From: an uncultured Flavobacteriaceae bacterium
GTDB taxonomy: Bacteria > Bacteroidota > Bacteroidia > Flavobacteriales > Flavobacteriaceae
NCBI GenBank assembly: GCA_938029725.1
Contig: CALHGE010000005.1
Coordinates: 1 to 64,000, forward strand
Direction of reading: 5' to 3'
Length of the DNA: 64,000 nucleotides
In this document: piece by piece, positions 40,220 to 49,594 of the stretch
How positions within the stretch are numbered: the first letter of the stretch is position 1
Layout: each line of letters starts with the position of its first letter
The notes under the pieces: model-generated
What the model was told of the DNA's origin: nothing
Databases searched by the model: none
Seen by the model: only the letters and a program-made list of their open reading frames with translations
Translations under genes and position numbers: made by a program

Positions 40220-40945
40220 TTAAATAAATTCAATAATCAAGATAGAAATAGCCATTACTACCATAATGAAATTTTCAATAAAAGTTGCTTCTGTCATGGG
40301 TAGTTTTAAGGCCGTGCCCAGGCAAGCACAGCGAATGTTCTTTTTATCAAGCAAGGTCTTTGTAACGCCAACCGTAGTAGTACCCAAAATAATAATAGTA
40401 ATGACCAAGGCGGCGGCAATCTGAAAACGCATTATAAATAAAAGCCCTAATACCAATTCAATAAAAGGGTAGATCGAACCGTAAACCGGAACCACCTTGG
40501 CTAAGGGGTCATACATACGAAAACTCTCAGAAAAACCCTTTAGATCTAGGAATTTAAAAAAACTGAATACGATATAAAAAAATCCCATAAAATCGAGCAT
40601 GGCCTCACCAGTATCCCAGTTTTTATAGTGTACTAAAAAAGATGCTCCAAAGAGATATAAAAAAATTAGAAACAGAGGCTTTAACTGTTGTAATTTGGAT
40701 TTTTCGGCCCCACCGCCCATTCCTATCTCGGAAGTCTGGCTTGCGTTTTCTGAAATAGAATATTTATCAGGCAGCGTTGATTTAAGAGTAGTAATTGGAA
40801 TATGGCTTGTCATGGAAATCTCGGCTTCCTCCCTTTCCAGACTAATATCAACCTGTTCTATTTCATCAATTTTTGACAAGATGTTTACAACAGATGCTAC
40901 ACAGCCACTGCAAGTCATTCCGGTAATTTTATAGGTATGTTTCAT
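40220..40945 (-). CDS. HMA domain fused to a MauE/DoxX-like membrane domain
   Basis: Residues 1-65 form an HMA domain with GMTCSGC (Cys12, Cys15), the classic copper- or mercury-binding site. Residues from about 93 to 241 hold four hydrophobic segments of MauE/DoxX type, with RCACLG near residue 205 (a CxC redox or metal site characteristic of MauE-like proteins). MauE-type proteins work with thiol exchange. The fusion places a metal-binding head in front of this membrane domain. It overlaps no gene, ends 5 bases before the TonB receptor start and lies 130 bases from the HYC_CC_PP-type gene. Confidence 0.85.
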   Translation of the reverse strand: MKHTYKITGMTCSGCVASVVNILSKIDEIEQVDISLEREEAEISMTSHIPITTLKSTLPDKYSISENASQTSEIGMGGGAEKSKLQQLKPLFLIFLYLFGASFLVHYKNWDTGEAMLDFMGFFYIVFSFFKFLDLKGFSESFRMYDPLAKVVPVYGSIYPFIELVLGLLFIMRFQIAAALVITIIILGTTTVGVTKTLLDKKNIRCACLGTALKLPMTEATFIENFIMVVMAISILIIEFI

Positions 40946-41075
40946 TAGTGTTTTTTATTTTTATATCCCTGAAAGGGAAAACATTTTACAGGTCTTCAAC
41001 TGCAAATTAATAGGTCTTTTCAGGTTTAATCTAAAAAAGAATATAGACTACTGAGTTAAAGGAATGAAAATAAAA

Positions 41076-41489
41076 TCAGATGAGATATAATTCATCAAGC
41101 AGCTGAATGTCCTTCACCAAAATGGGTGGAGGGTAATGTTCATGCGGACCAGACTGTTCCTTCAAATCTAACGGAACGTTAAAATACGAATTTGCTAAAG
41201 CAATCAGAAAATGCTGTTGCTCCATATCCCAGTCCTTAAAGAAAATCTTTAAAACGTCTTGACCTTCTGTAAACAAGACTTCATCGGCACAAACGCTGGT
41301 AGTTTCGCCAAAACGATCTCCATTCATTGAAGCGGAAATATCCACGGTGTAAGTGTCAACAGCTGTAAAAAAAGTTACCTTAATCAAACGGCCCATGCAA
41401 AAGTGCCTTTCAAGCTTCCAAGAAATAGTGGAAAGCAACAGCAGCAAGGTCATTGTTACAGATACTAGCTTGTATAGTGATTTTTTCAC
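41076..41489 (-). CDS. HYC_CC_PP-type exported small protein
   Basis: The 137-residue protein has one N-terminal hydrophobic signal (about residues 6-22). The motif HFC at 29-31 is followed by one Cys (Cys67), and a PPP stretch lies at 120-122. This matches the HYC_CC_PP family of Bacteroidota as I remember it, though here the first motif reads HFC and I see only one of the two middle Cys. Such proteins accompany heavy-metal genes. It is the first gene of the metal cluster. The function is unknown. Confidence 0.7.
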   Translation of the reverse strand: MKKSLYKLVSVTMTLLLLLSTISWKLERHFCMGRLIKVTFFTAVDTYTVDISASMNGDRFGETTSVCADEVLFTEGQDVLKIFFKDWDMEQQHFLIALANSYFNVPLDLKEQSGPHEHYPPPILVKDIQLLDELYLI

Positions 41490-41708
41490 TGTGCAAAATT
41501 ACAAAATAATCAAGCTTTTGGCAGTCCATTCTCTTCTTTAACGAAAGTTTGTAGAACATTGTATTTTGGGCATACTGAAGTGCCACAAGAAAAAATCACC
41601 AATTTGATATACTTTATTCCTCTTTTCATAGTTAGAGCTAAGCACGTTTCAGTTAACGTGGTTCGACGATAATTTCTAAACCTTTAACTATATTATTTAA
41701 AACAAATT

Positions 41709-42821
41709 ATGAAAAAAAATGCAATATCTGGCTTGAAATACAGCCTTCTAATTTTCACAATGATTTTCTTCGTAACGAGTTGCGGAACTGATGACGGTAC
41801 AATCTTTGACACCCCTTTGCCTGGAGACGAAACTGGTGGCGGTGATACTGGCGGAGGTACTGAAGAACCAGTAGTCGCTACTATTGTTTTTAATGAAGCT
41901 GTTAGCTCAAGTAACATCGCATCTGCATCTGCTAGCGGTGAAGTAGGCACATCGGTACCCGGTAGAGTTGTTTTTACATCAGACGCTACTACACAACGTA
42001 GAATGTACATTACTCAAAATATCTCTGGTCAAGGTGATATGCCTTTTAATAGTTTTGACCTCGCTAGTGATGATTTAGACAAGGTACTTAAAGCGGACGG
42101 CTCTATTGATTTAGATGGCGCATCAAAAAAAGAGATTGATTTCACTTTTGAACTCCCTGTTCCTGATATCAGTAACGGTCAAATTGTATATACCTTTTGG
42201 ACAACAAGAGGAAAAGGAGATTTCCGAGACATTACAAAAAGACTGGCCTTAGGAGCTGGTACAATCACCGTTACCGTTGGTACAGGCGCAAACCCAGCTG
42301 CTGAAGTACGTGATTTCACTGGTATTAAACTATTCGCTCCAGCAGCTGATGGCACAACAGAATCATTCTTTTCCTTACTGAACAAACAAGTGTATAGAAT
42401 AAATGAAGGACCTGAATTTAGAGCTTTTTGGGATTTCGGTTATTACTTTGGTGCATCTGGGGTATCTGCCGGAGAAAACGCTTCATTTGCTTCTACCATA
42501 ACTTTTGATGAATCATTTGGTTTTCCTGTCGAAGGGCTTACTCCTGGAATGAATGAAGATGACATGGAAGAAGAAACCTTGAACACAGCATTCTTTGCTC
42601 TTTCAACTTTAGACGCTGCTGGCTTTGATGCTGTTATGCTTTCTGGAGATCTAGGCAATATAGCACAGTCAAGTAGCCAAAAGATAACAAATTTAGCCGT
42701 TGGAAGTGTTATTGAATTCGTAGACAATTACGGAAAAAAAGGCCTGATTAAAATAACTGAAATCGAAGCTGGCTTTAACAATAACGATTTTATTGTTTTT
42801 GATGTAAAGATTCAGCCATAG
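41709..42821 (+). CDS. Unknown lipoprotein with a Gly/Thr-rich spacer
   Basis: I do not recognise this family. The 370-residue protein has a lipobox (FFVTSCGTDD, Cys25), followed by a flexible GDETGGGDTGGGTEEP linker (about residues 39-54). Residues 55 onward are predominantly beta, with internally similar-looking blocks such as VVFTSDATTQRRMYI and FTFELPVPDIS. It is low in Cys and basic residues. It is divergent from the metal cluster and has a strong terminator, so it is a single-gene unit. It is probably an outer-surface lipoprotein. Confidence 0.6.
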   Translation: MKKNAISGLKYSLLIFTMIFFVTSCGTDDGTIFDTPLPGDETGGGDTGGGTEEPVVATIVFNEAVSSSNIASASASGEVGTSVPGRVVFTSDATTQRRMYITQNISGQGDMPFNSFDLASDDLDKVLKADGSIDLDGASKKEIDFTFELPVPDISNGQIVYTFWTTRGKGDFRDITKRLALGAGTITVTVGTGANPAAEVRDFTGIKLFAPAADGTTESFFSLLNKQVYRINEGPEFRAFWDFGYYFGASGVSAGENASFASTITFDESFGFPVEGLTPGMNEDDMEEETLNTAFFALSTLDAAGFDAVMLSGDLGNIAQSSSQKITNLAVGSVIEFVDNYGKKGLIKITEIEAGFNNNDFIVFDVKIQP

Positions 42822-42845
42822 CAATTAAATTTTTAATGAATTTTT

Positions 42846-42880
42846 AAAGGGATGCCGAAAGGCATCCCTTTTTGTTTTTT
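42846..42880 (+). terminator. Rho-independent terminator of the unknown lipoprotein gene
   Basis: AAAGGGATGCC (42846-42856) pairs perfectly with 42861-42871 across a GAAA tetraloop. It is followed by a T-rich tract. Confidence 0.93.
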
Positions 42881-42978
42881 TATAAAAAATATAGTGTTTT
42901 TGTTTTTAAACTTTAAAAGCTATTCGCACCTATTAAAAATTGCTTTTAAACTACTATTTTAGCCAAAAAAAAGGAGTA

Positions 42979-43434
42979 ATGTTTCATCAATTAAAAGACG
43001 AGGTAGTTCGTATTCTTAACAATCACCAAGAGACCACAAATGATAGGCTACAAGAAGTTTGTGAGCTTCTCAAAAGGGAAATTCCGTATTATACTTGGGT
43101 AGGCTTTTATTTCAAAAACGGCGACATTGAAGAATTAAAACTGGGGCCATACGCTGGCATACCAACAGATCATAAAATCATTCCGTTCGGAAAAGGTATT
43201 TGCGGTCAAGTTGCTGTTTCCAATAAAAACTTCGTCGTGCCTGACGTACAAGCACAAAACAACTATATTGCCTGTAGTCTTACGGTTAAGTCTGAGATTG
43301 TTATTCCGATGTTTATAAATGGAGAGAATATTGGTCAAATTGATGTTGATTCAGACGAACTCGACCCTTTTACAGAGGAAGATGAGCGATTTTTAGAATT
43401 CATAAATGAAAAAGTAGCTCGAATATTAGACTAA
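42979..43434 (+). CDS. GAF-domain protein resembling free methionine-R-sulfoxide reductase
   Basis: The ATG at 42979 has an AGGAG just before it; the open frame upstream to 42940 would need TTG. The 151-residue protein is one GAF domain. It has Cys75 (KGICGQ) and Cys99 (NYIACSLTVKSEIVIP), which match the second and third Cys of E. coli fRMsr (msrC product), while the first is missing. A two-Cys mechanism might remain. The rest (DVDSDELDPFTEEDERFL) also matches fRMsr. The window has msrB-msrA too, so several methionine-oxide repair functions lie in one region, though not in one operon. Confidence 0.75.
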   Translation: MFHQLKDEVVRILNNHQETTNDRLQEVCELLKREIPYYTWVGFYFKNGDIEELKLGPYAGIPTDHKIIPFGKGICGQVAVSNKNFVVPDVQAQNNYIACSLTVKSEIVIPMFINGENIGQIDVDSDELDPFTEEDERFLEFINEKVARILD

Positions 43435-43538
43435 ACCGTTCAAAACTTTAGTCTTTTTGTTGATAACCTGATGGATTTCTTGACTACAAAAAAAGTATTT
43501 TTGCCTGCTTACAGAACCTAACATTTAGCGCATAAAAA

Positions 43539-45068
43539 ATGAGCATCAAAAAAGCCACTTCAGCCTTAATTTCAGTATTTCATAAAGACGGATTAGAGCC
43601 TATCGTTCGAAAACTTGACGATTTAGGTATTACAATATATTCTACAGGAGGAACCGAAAAATTTATAAAAGATTTAGGCATTGATGTGGTAGCTGTTGAA
43701 GATGTGACGAGCTATCCTTCTATTTTGGGTGGTCGCGTTAAGACCTTGCACCCTAAAGTATTTGGAGGCATATTAAATCGCCAAGACCACGAAGGGGATA
43801 TTGCCCAACTTGAGGAGTTTGAAATTCCGCAGTTAGATATCGTTATTGTTGATTTATATCCCTTCGAAAAAACAGTTGCTAGTGGCGCTTCTGAACAAGA
43901 TATCATTGAAAAAATTGATATTGGGGGAATTTCACTTATTCGCGCAGCAGCAAAAAACTATACGGATGTGCTTTGTGTTTCATCAATGGAAGATTATGGC
44001 GACGTTTTAGAATTGATTTCATCCGGAAATGGAAGTACTTCTCTTGAAGACCGCAAACGTTTCGCTGCAAAATCATTCAATGTTTCTTCTCATTATGACA
44101 CTGCTATTTTCAACTACTTTAATAAAAATCATGACCTCGCTACATTAAAGGTCAGCGAAACCAACGGAAAAGTTTTACGCTACGGAGAAAACCCACATCA
44201 GAAAGGATTTTTCTTTGGAGATTTCGAAGCCATGTTCTCCAAATTACATGGAAAAGAACTTTCATACAACAACCTATTAGACGTCGATGCAGCTGTAAAT
44301 TTAATGCTCGAATTCAAAACAGACAAGCCCACTTTCGCTATTCTAAAACACAATAATGCTTGTGGATTGGCACAGAGAGAGAATTTACATCAAGCGTATG
44401 TAGATGCTCTAGCTGGTGACCCCGTTTCTGCATTTGGCGGAGTCTTAATTAGCAACAAGGAGATTGACAAAGCTACCGCTGAAGAGATTCATAAATTATT
44501 CTGTGAAGTAGTGATCGCACCAAGTTATGCCGAGGATGCTCTTGAAATTTTAAAAGGCAAGAAAAACCGTATCATTTTGATTCAAAATGAGGTGGAAATG
44601 CCTGAAATGATTGTTCGAACCTGTCTTAACGGAATGCTTCTCCAAGAAAAGGATCACAAAACTGATGCTATAGCTGACCTTAAAAAGGCGACGACTAGAG
44701 AACCTTCGCCCGAAGAAATAGAAGACTTAATTTTTGCTTCCAAACTATGCAAGCACACGAAATCAAATACCATTGTTCTCGCAAAAAACAAACAATTGTT
44801 CGCTAGCGGCACGGGGCAAACCTCTCGTGTAGATGCTTTAAACCAAGCCATTCACAAGGCTAAATCTTTTAATTTTGATTTAGACGGCGCAGTTATGGCC
44901 AGTGATGCATTTTTTCCCTTTCCTGATTGTGTTGAAATCGCACATAAAAGTGGCATTTCTTCTGTAATTCAACCAGGTGGGTCAATAAAAGACCAATTAA
45001 GTATTGATTATTGTAATGAAAACGGAGTTGCTATGGTAATGACAGACACTCGTCATTTCAAGCATTAA
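43539..45068 (+). CDS. purH: Bifunctional AICAR formyltransferase/IMP cyclohydrolase PurH
   Basis: PurH carries out the last two steps of IMP synthesis. The 509-residue protein has the N-terminal IMP cyclohydrolase (MGS-like) domain: KKATSALISVFHKDGL, STGGTEKFI near 35-43, SYPSILGGRVKTLHPKV near 58-74. The C-terminal AICAR transformylase domain from about 200 has LRYGENPHQKG near 215-225, LKHNNACGLA, and DAFFPFPDCVE near 465-475. Length and motifs are complete. It stands upstream of mreB with a 167-base gap. Confidence 0.97.
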   Translation: MSIKKATSALISVFHKDGLEPIVRKLDDLGITIYSTGGTEKFIKDLGIDVVAVEDVTSYPSILGGRVKTLHPKVFGGILNRQDHEGDIAQLEEFEIPQLDIVIVDLYPFEKTVASGASEQDIIEKIDIGGISLIRAAAKNYTDVLCVSSMEDYGDVLELISSGNGSTSLEDRKRFAAKSFNVSSHYDTAIFNYFNKNHDLATLKVSETNGKVLRYGENPHQKGFFFGDFEAMFSKLHGKELSYNNLLDVDAAVNLMLEFKTDKPTFAILKHNNACGLAQRENLHQAYVDALAGDPVSAFGGVLISNKEIDKATAEEIHKLFCEVVIAPSYAEDALEILKGKKNRIILIQNEVEMPEMIVRTCLNGMLLQEKDHKTDAIADLKKATTREPSPEEIEDLIFASKLCKHTKSNTIVLAKNKQLFASGTGQTSRVDALNQAIHKAKSFNFDLDGAVMASDAFFPFPDCVEIAHKSGISSVIQPGGSIKDQLSIDYCNENGVAMVMTDTRHFKH

Positions 45069-45235
45069 AAGCTATTATTCTTTAATTTTATCGTTTGTAT
45101 GCTTTAGGTCTTGGTGATTTGGCGGCGGATAGCTATAAATTCACAATATAAAACACAAAAGAGTAGCTTATTTTATTACTTTTGTCGATGAAATGCACCC
45201 CACGCATATATGTAACATAACCAAACGAATTAATA

Positions 45236-46264
45236 ATGGGATTTTTTGATTTCTTAACTGAGGAAATCGCTATCGATCTAGGTACTGCGAACACTCTTAT
45301 CATACATAACGACAAAGTAGTTGTCGACAGTCCATCGATAGTTGCTAGAGACCGTATTTCGGGTAAAATCATTGCAGTTGGCAAAGAAGCCAACTTGATG
45401 CAAGGCAAAACTCATGAAAACATAAAAACAATTCGCCCGCTGAAAGATGGCGTAATTGCTGATTTTGATGCATCTGAAAAGATGATTAATATGTTTATTA
45501 AAAACATTCCGGCCTTAAAGAAAAAATGGTTTCCACCAGCATTACGAATGGTCATTTGTATTCCTTCCGGAATTACCGAAGTGGAAATGCGAGCTGTAAA
45601 AGAATCTGCAGAACGTGTAAACGGTAAAGAAGTATACCTAATTCATGAGCCAATGGCCGCTGCGATAGGTATTGGGTTAGATATTATGCAACCGAAAGGA
45701 AATATGATTGTTGATATAGGTGGTGGTACCACCGAAATCGCTGTAATCGCCTTAGGCGGAATTGTTTGTGACAAATCTGTAAAGATTGCAGGTGATGTTT
45801 TTACAAATGACATTATTTATTATATGCGTACACAACACAATCTTTATGTTGGAGAAACTACCGCAGAAAATATCAAAATTGAAATCGGTTCGGCTACAGA
45901 AGATTTACAAACTCCTCCAGATGAAAAATCAGTTCAAGGACGTGATTTATTAACTGGAAAACCAAAACAAGTACAGATATCATATCGTGAAATAGCCAAG
46001 GCATTAGACAAGTCTATTTTGCGTGTTGAAGACGCTGTAATGGAAACATTATCGCAAACACCACCTGAATTAGCTGCCGATATTTATAATACAGGAATTT
46101 ACTTAGCCGGTGGAGGCTCAATGCTTCGCGGACTAGACCGAAGACTATCTCAAAAGACTGATTTACCAGTATATATTGCTGAAGATCCTTTAAGAGCAGT
46201 AGTTCGAGGTACAGGTATTGCGCTGAAAAACTTAGAGCGATATAAGAGCATTTTAATCAAATAA
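45236..46264 (+). CDS. mreB: Rod-shape actin homologue MreB
   Basis: MreB filaments guide lateral cell-wall synthesis. The 342-residue protein has actin-fold phosphate loops: AIDLGTANTLI near 12-22, and VDIGGGTTEIAVI (about 160-172), plus YLAGGGSMLRGL near 292-303. It heads the mre-mrd operon mreB-mreC-mreD-mrdA-rodA. A TACTTTTG at 45177-45184 matches the -7 consensus, but no TTG is found at the correct distance upstream. Confidence 0.97.
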   Translation: MGFFDFLTEEIAIDLGTANTLIIHNDKVVVDSPSIVARDRISGKIIAVGKEANLMQGKTHENIKTIRPLKDGVIADFDASEKMINMFIKNIPALKKKWFPPALRMVICIPSGITEVEMRAVKESAERVNGKEVYLIHEPMAAAIGIGLDIMQPKGNMIVDIGGGTTEIAVIALGGIVCDKSVKIAGDVFTNDIIYYMRTQHNLYVGETTAENIKIEIGSATEDLQTPPDEKSVQGRDLLTGKPKQVQISYREIAKALDKSILRVEDAVMETLSQTPPELAADIYNTGIYLAGGGSMLRGLDRRLSQKTDLPVYIAEDPLRAVVRGTGIALKNLERYKSILIK

Positions 46265-46351
46265 GAATTTTAAACCATAAACCTGATTAGGTATTACCTC
46301 CGTTTTTATAGACCCTGTTTTTTCGATAGCGTCACATAAAATTAAAAATGC

Positions 46352-47170
46352 ATGCAGCAGATTATCAACTTTATCTTACGATATAGGAATTTTATTCTAT
46401 ATGTCTTCTTGATGATCATCTCTTTGGGTTTTACCATTCAATCACATTCTTATCATCAATCGCATTTTTTCAATTCTTCAAGTTGGGTAGCAGGAAACAT
46501 TTACGAAACCTCATTCGGCATCACTTCCTACTTCGACCTGGCTACGGAAAACAAAAAATTAGTTGAAGAAAACAAAAAATTACAAATTCTACTCCTCAAC
46601 GAAAATGGATCTACTGTTTCTAAACTAGATTCTACTCAAATGGCATATGTAGTAAATTCTGGTCAAGTCATTAAAAACAGCTATGCTGACCCTAGAAATT
46701 ACATCACTATAAACAAGGGTGAAAGTGATCGTATCAAACAAGACATGGGTGTCATTACTTCAGAAGGTATTTTGGGTATTATTGAAAATACCTCTAGTAA
46801 TTTTGCCACCGTGCAAAGTATTTTGAATGAGAATTCTAATATCAATGCCAAACTAAAGAATACCAATAATTTCGGCTCATTAAAATGGAACGCAAGAACA
46901 TACAACGAAGTACAACTTGTTGATATTCCTCGCCTTGTTCCTTTAGTGATTGGAGATACTATCGTCACCGGTGGCATGAGTAGTATTTTTCCTGAAAATG
47001 TTCTTATTGGCACGATCAAGAAGTTTGATCTTAATGATTCTAAGAGTTTTTGGAACATCGAAGTTGCCCTATTCAATGATATGACGAATATCAAAAACGT
47101 CTATATCGTAAGCAATACAGACAGGAAAGAAATTATAGCGCTACAAGAAGAAACTAAAAGCAATGATTAG
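46352..47170 (+). CDS. mreC: Rod-shape-determining protein MreC
   Basis: MreC is a bitopic scaffold of the elongasome. The 272-residue protein has one N-terminal transmembrane helix (about 9-26), a coiled coil (about 62-85) and a periplasmic beta-barrel pair (about 100-260) with the typical NKGESDRIKQDMGVIT segment near residue 118 and VTGGMSSIFPENVLIG near 207. The start at 46352 is kept over a nearby ATG at 46348 that is in another frame. It overlaps mreD by 8 bases, showing translational coupling. Confidence 0.93.
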   Translation: MQQIINFILRYRNFILYVFLMIISLGFTIQSHSYHQSHFFNSSSWVAGNIYETSFGITSYFDLATENKKLVEENKKLQILLLNENGSTVSKLDSTQMAYVVNSGQVIKNSYADPRNYITINKGESDRIKQDMGVITSEGILGIIENTSSNFATVQSILNENSNINAKLKNTNNFGSLKWNARTYNEVQLVDIPRLVPLVIGDTIVTGGMSSIFPENVLIGTIKKFDLNDSKSFWNIEVALFNDMTNIKNVYIVSNTDRKEIIALQEETKSND

Positions 47171-47672
47171 TAACAATTACGTCATTAATGTTATTCGATT
47201 TGTGCTACTCGTGTTAGTGCAAGTACTTGTATTTAATAGGCTTAATTTTTTTGGGTTTATAAACCCAATGGTATACATCTTATTCTTGTATTGGTATCCT
47301 ATCAAACAAAATAGAGCCGCATTTATTGGACTCTGTTTTTTGTTAGGATTATCTATAGATTTTCTATCCGATACCATGGCAATTAACACCGCCGCTACGA
47401 TAACCATTGCATATTTGAGGCCGATAATTATGCGTTTTGTTTTCGGCGTTAATTATGAGTTTCAAAATTTCAAATTAGGGAACGCTACCAGAGTACAACA
47501 ATTCGCATTTTTAGCGTTATTAATAGTAGTACATCACTTGGTTTTCTTTACTCTAGAGATTTTTAGTTTTTCTAATTTACTCTTGATTTTGAAAAAGGTT
47601 TTTTCAACCAGTACTACCACCTTAGTACTTTGTTTATTATTTAGTTCTCTTTTTAGCGTTAAAAAAGAATGA
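47163..47672 (+). CDS. mreD: Rod-shape-determining membrane protein MreD
   Basis: MreD is the small multi-spanning partner of MreC. The 169-residue protein has five to six hydrophobic segments and the moderately conserved LLGLSIDFLSDTMAINTAAT stretch near 60-79. The gene starts inside mreC and its TGA overlaps the ATG of mrdA (ATGA), so expression of the three is coupled. It also documents TGA as a normal stop codon in this genome. Confidence 0.9.
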   Translation: MISNNYVINVIRFVLLVLVQVLVFNRLNFFGFINPMVYILFLYWYPIKQNRAAFIGLCFLLGLSIDFLSDTMAINTAATITIAYLRPIIMRFVFGVNYEFQNFKLGNATRVQQFAFLALLIVVHHLVFFTLEIFSFSNLLLILKKVFSTSTTTLVLCLLFSSLFSVKKE

Positions 47673-49588
47673 AAAAATTTCTTCTTTCATCGATCATCAT
47701 CATTATAGGGCTCACTTTTATTGGGAGACTCTCCTATTTGCAAATATTTAGCTTCTCTCCTGACCAAGTTATGGAAGACCCTGCTATCAAAGCTATATAT
47801 GATTATCCCGAAAGAGGATATATTTATGATAGAAATAATAAGTTGTTGGTCGGTAATGACCCAGCTTACGATGTTATGGTTATTCCGAGAGAAGTTCGCG
47901 CTTTAGATACCTTGGAATTCTGCGGGCTCTTAGATGTTGACAAAGAAAAGTTCATCAAACAACTAAAAAGAGCGCGAATATATTCTCCAAGACTTCCTTC
48001 TGTTTTGGTACCGCAACTATCAAAACAAGACTACGCACGTTTACAGGAAAAGATGAGAAGGTATCCTGGTTTTTACATCCAAAAACGGTCGCTTCGTTAC
48101 TATGACACAAATTCTGCAGCAAACGTTTTAGGCTATATTAGCGAAGTAAACGAACGCGATTTAGCAAAAAACCCGTACTATGTACAGGGTGAATTAACTG
48201 GGCGAACTGGGGTTGAAAAAGTATATGAAGATACCCTTCGCGGAAGCAAAGGCGTTCAGTACATACAAAAAGATCGTTTTAATAGAGATATTGGTAAATA
48301 CAAAGATGGCGCCCTCGATGTGGTACCGGAACAAGGAAAAGAAATTACCATTACAATCGATAAAGAATTACAAGAATACGGAGAGCTTTTGATGAACGGA
48401 AAACATGGCGGAATCGTTGCCATAGAGCCTTCATCAGGTGAGATTTTGGCTATGATTTCTGGCCCTACTTATGAGCCATCTTTGCTGGTAGGCAGAAAAC
48501 GATCAAAAAACTACACAAAGCTCTACAATGATTCGATTTCAAACCCAACCTTTGATAGGTCAATCTCCTTTGAAAAAAGCCCTGGCTCACCTTTCAAGGC
48601 AATCAATGCGCTTATTGCGTTGCAAGAGGGAGCCATTACACCTTCCACCACATTTACCTGCCGTAATGGGTTTTATATTGAACGAAGTAAAAAAGGATGT
48701 CACTGTGGCGGGGGAACCAGAAATTTAAACAACGGCATTTACAAATCATGTAATGCTTATTTCGTTGGCGCTTACAAAAAGATATTTGAACAATTTCCTT
48801 CTAATAGTGAGGCAATGGATGCCTGGGAAAAGCATGTTAAAAGTTTTGGAATGGGCAATTATTTAGGCTCAGACCTGCATACAGGTAGACCAGGCACTGT
48901 ACCAAACACAAAATTATACAACAAATGGTATGGAATAGGTGACAAAAGGTGGTCAGCAACAACAACCTATTCAAACGCTATAGGCCAAGGAGAAGTTAAC
49001 GTAACCCCAATTCAATTGGCCAATATGACTGCAGCAATTGCCAATCGTGGACATTATTTTACACCTCACATACTCAAAAAAGTTGAAGGCAAGGATATTA
49101 AAAATCCAGATTTCACAGAAGCAAAATACACTACTATAGATAAAAAGCACTTTGAGTCAGTGGTTCAAGGTATGGCAGACGTTTATAAAAAAGGAACCGC
49201 GAGCGGCGTGCAAATTCCTGATATTGAAATTGCGGGTAAAACGGGCACCGTAGAAAACTATACCGTTATTGACAGCGTACGAACACAATTAACCGACAAT
49301 TCAGTTTTTGTTGCGTTCGCACCTGTAGACAACCCTAAAATTGCAATTGCAGTTTATATTCAAAACGGATACTATGGAGGTCGTTACGCCGGTCATATTG
49401 CTTCGCTTCTAATTGAAAAGTACCTCAAACGTGAAATCACGCGAAAAGACTTAGAAAAAAGAATGCTGGAAAGAACTTTGGAAGCAGAGTATGCAAAACC
49501 CTACAGCGGACAGCCTTTCAAAATAAATGAACGCGATTGGAGCAAACATACTATCAAACCAAAAACGGAAGAAACGCAATCAAGATAA
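47669..49588 (+). CDS. mrdA: Penicillin-binding protein 2, peptidoglycan transpeptidase
   Basis: PBP2 is the transpeptidase of the elongasome, paired with RodA. The 639-residue protein has an N-terminal membrane anchor (about 5-25), a dimerisation domain, and the transpeptidase domain. The motifs are SPFK at 307-310 (catalytic Ser307), SCN at 360-362 and KTG in IAGKTGTVENY near 520. An unusual group of cysteines lies between the first two (Cys331, Cys344, Cys346, within CRNGF and KGCHCGGG). Such a cluster is, from memory, seen in other Bacteroidota PBP2. It lies in the mreBCD-mrdA-rodA operon. Confidence 0.96.
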   Translation: MKKFLLSSIIIIIGLTFIGRLSYLQIFSFSPDQVMEDPAIKAIYDYPERGYIYDRNNKLLVGNDPAYDVMVIPREVRALDTLEFCGLLDVDKEKFIKQLKRARIYSPRLPSVLVPQLSKQDYARLQEKMRRYPGFYIQKRSLRYYDTNSAANVLGYISEVNERDLAKNPYYVQGELTGRTGVEKVYEDTLRGSKGVQYIQKDRFNRDIGKYKDGALDVVPEQGKEITITIDKELQEYGELLMNGKHGGIVAIEPSSGEILAMISGPTYEPSLLVGRKRSKNYTKLYNDSISNPTFDRSISFEKSPGSPFKAINALIALQEGAITPSTTFTCRNGFYIERSKKGCHCGGGTRNLNNGIYKSCNAYFVGAYKKIFEQFPSNSEAMDAWEKHVKSFGMGNYLGSDLHTGRPGTVPNTKLYNKWYGIGDKRWSATTTYSNAIGQGEVNVTPIQLANMTAAIANRGHYFTPHILKKVEGKDIKNPDFTEAKYTTIDKKHFESVVQGMADVYKKGTASGVQIPDIEIAGKTGTVENYTVIDSVRTQLTDNSVFVAFAPVDNPKIAIAVYIQNGYYGGRYAGHIASLLIEKYLKREITRKDLEKRMLERTLEAEYAKPYSGQPFKINERDWSKHTIKPKTEETQSR

Positions 49589-49594
49589 ACCCGT

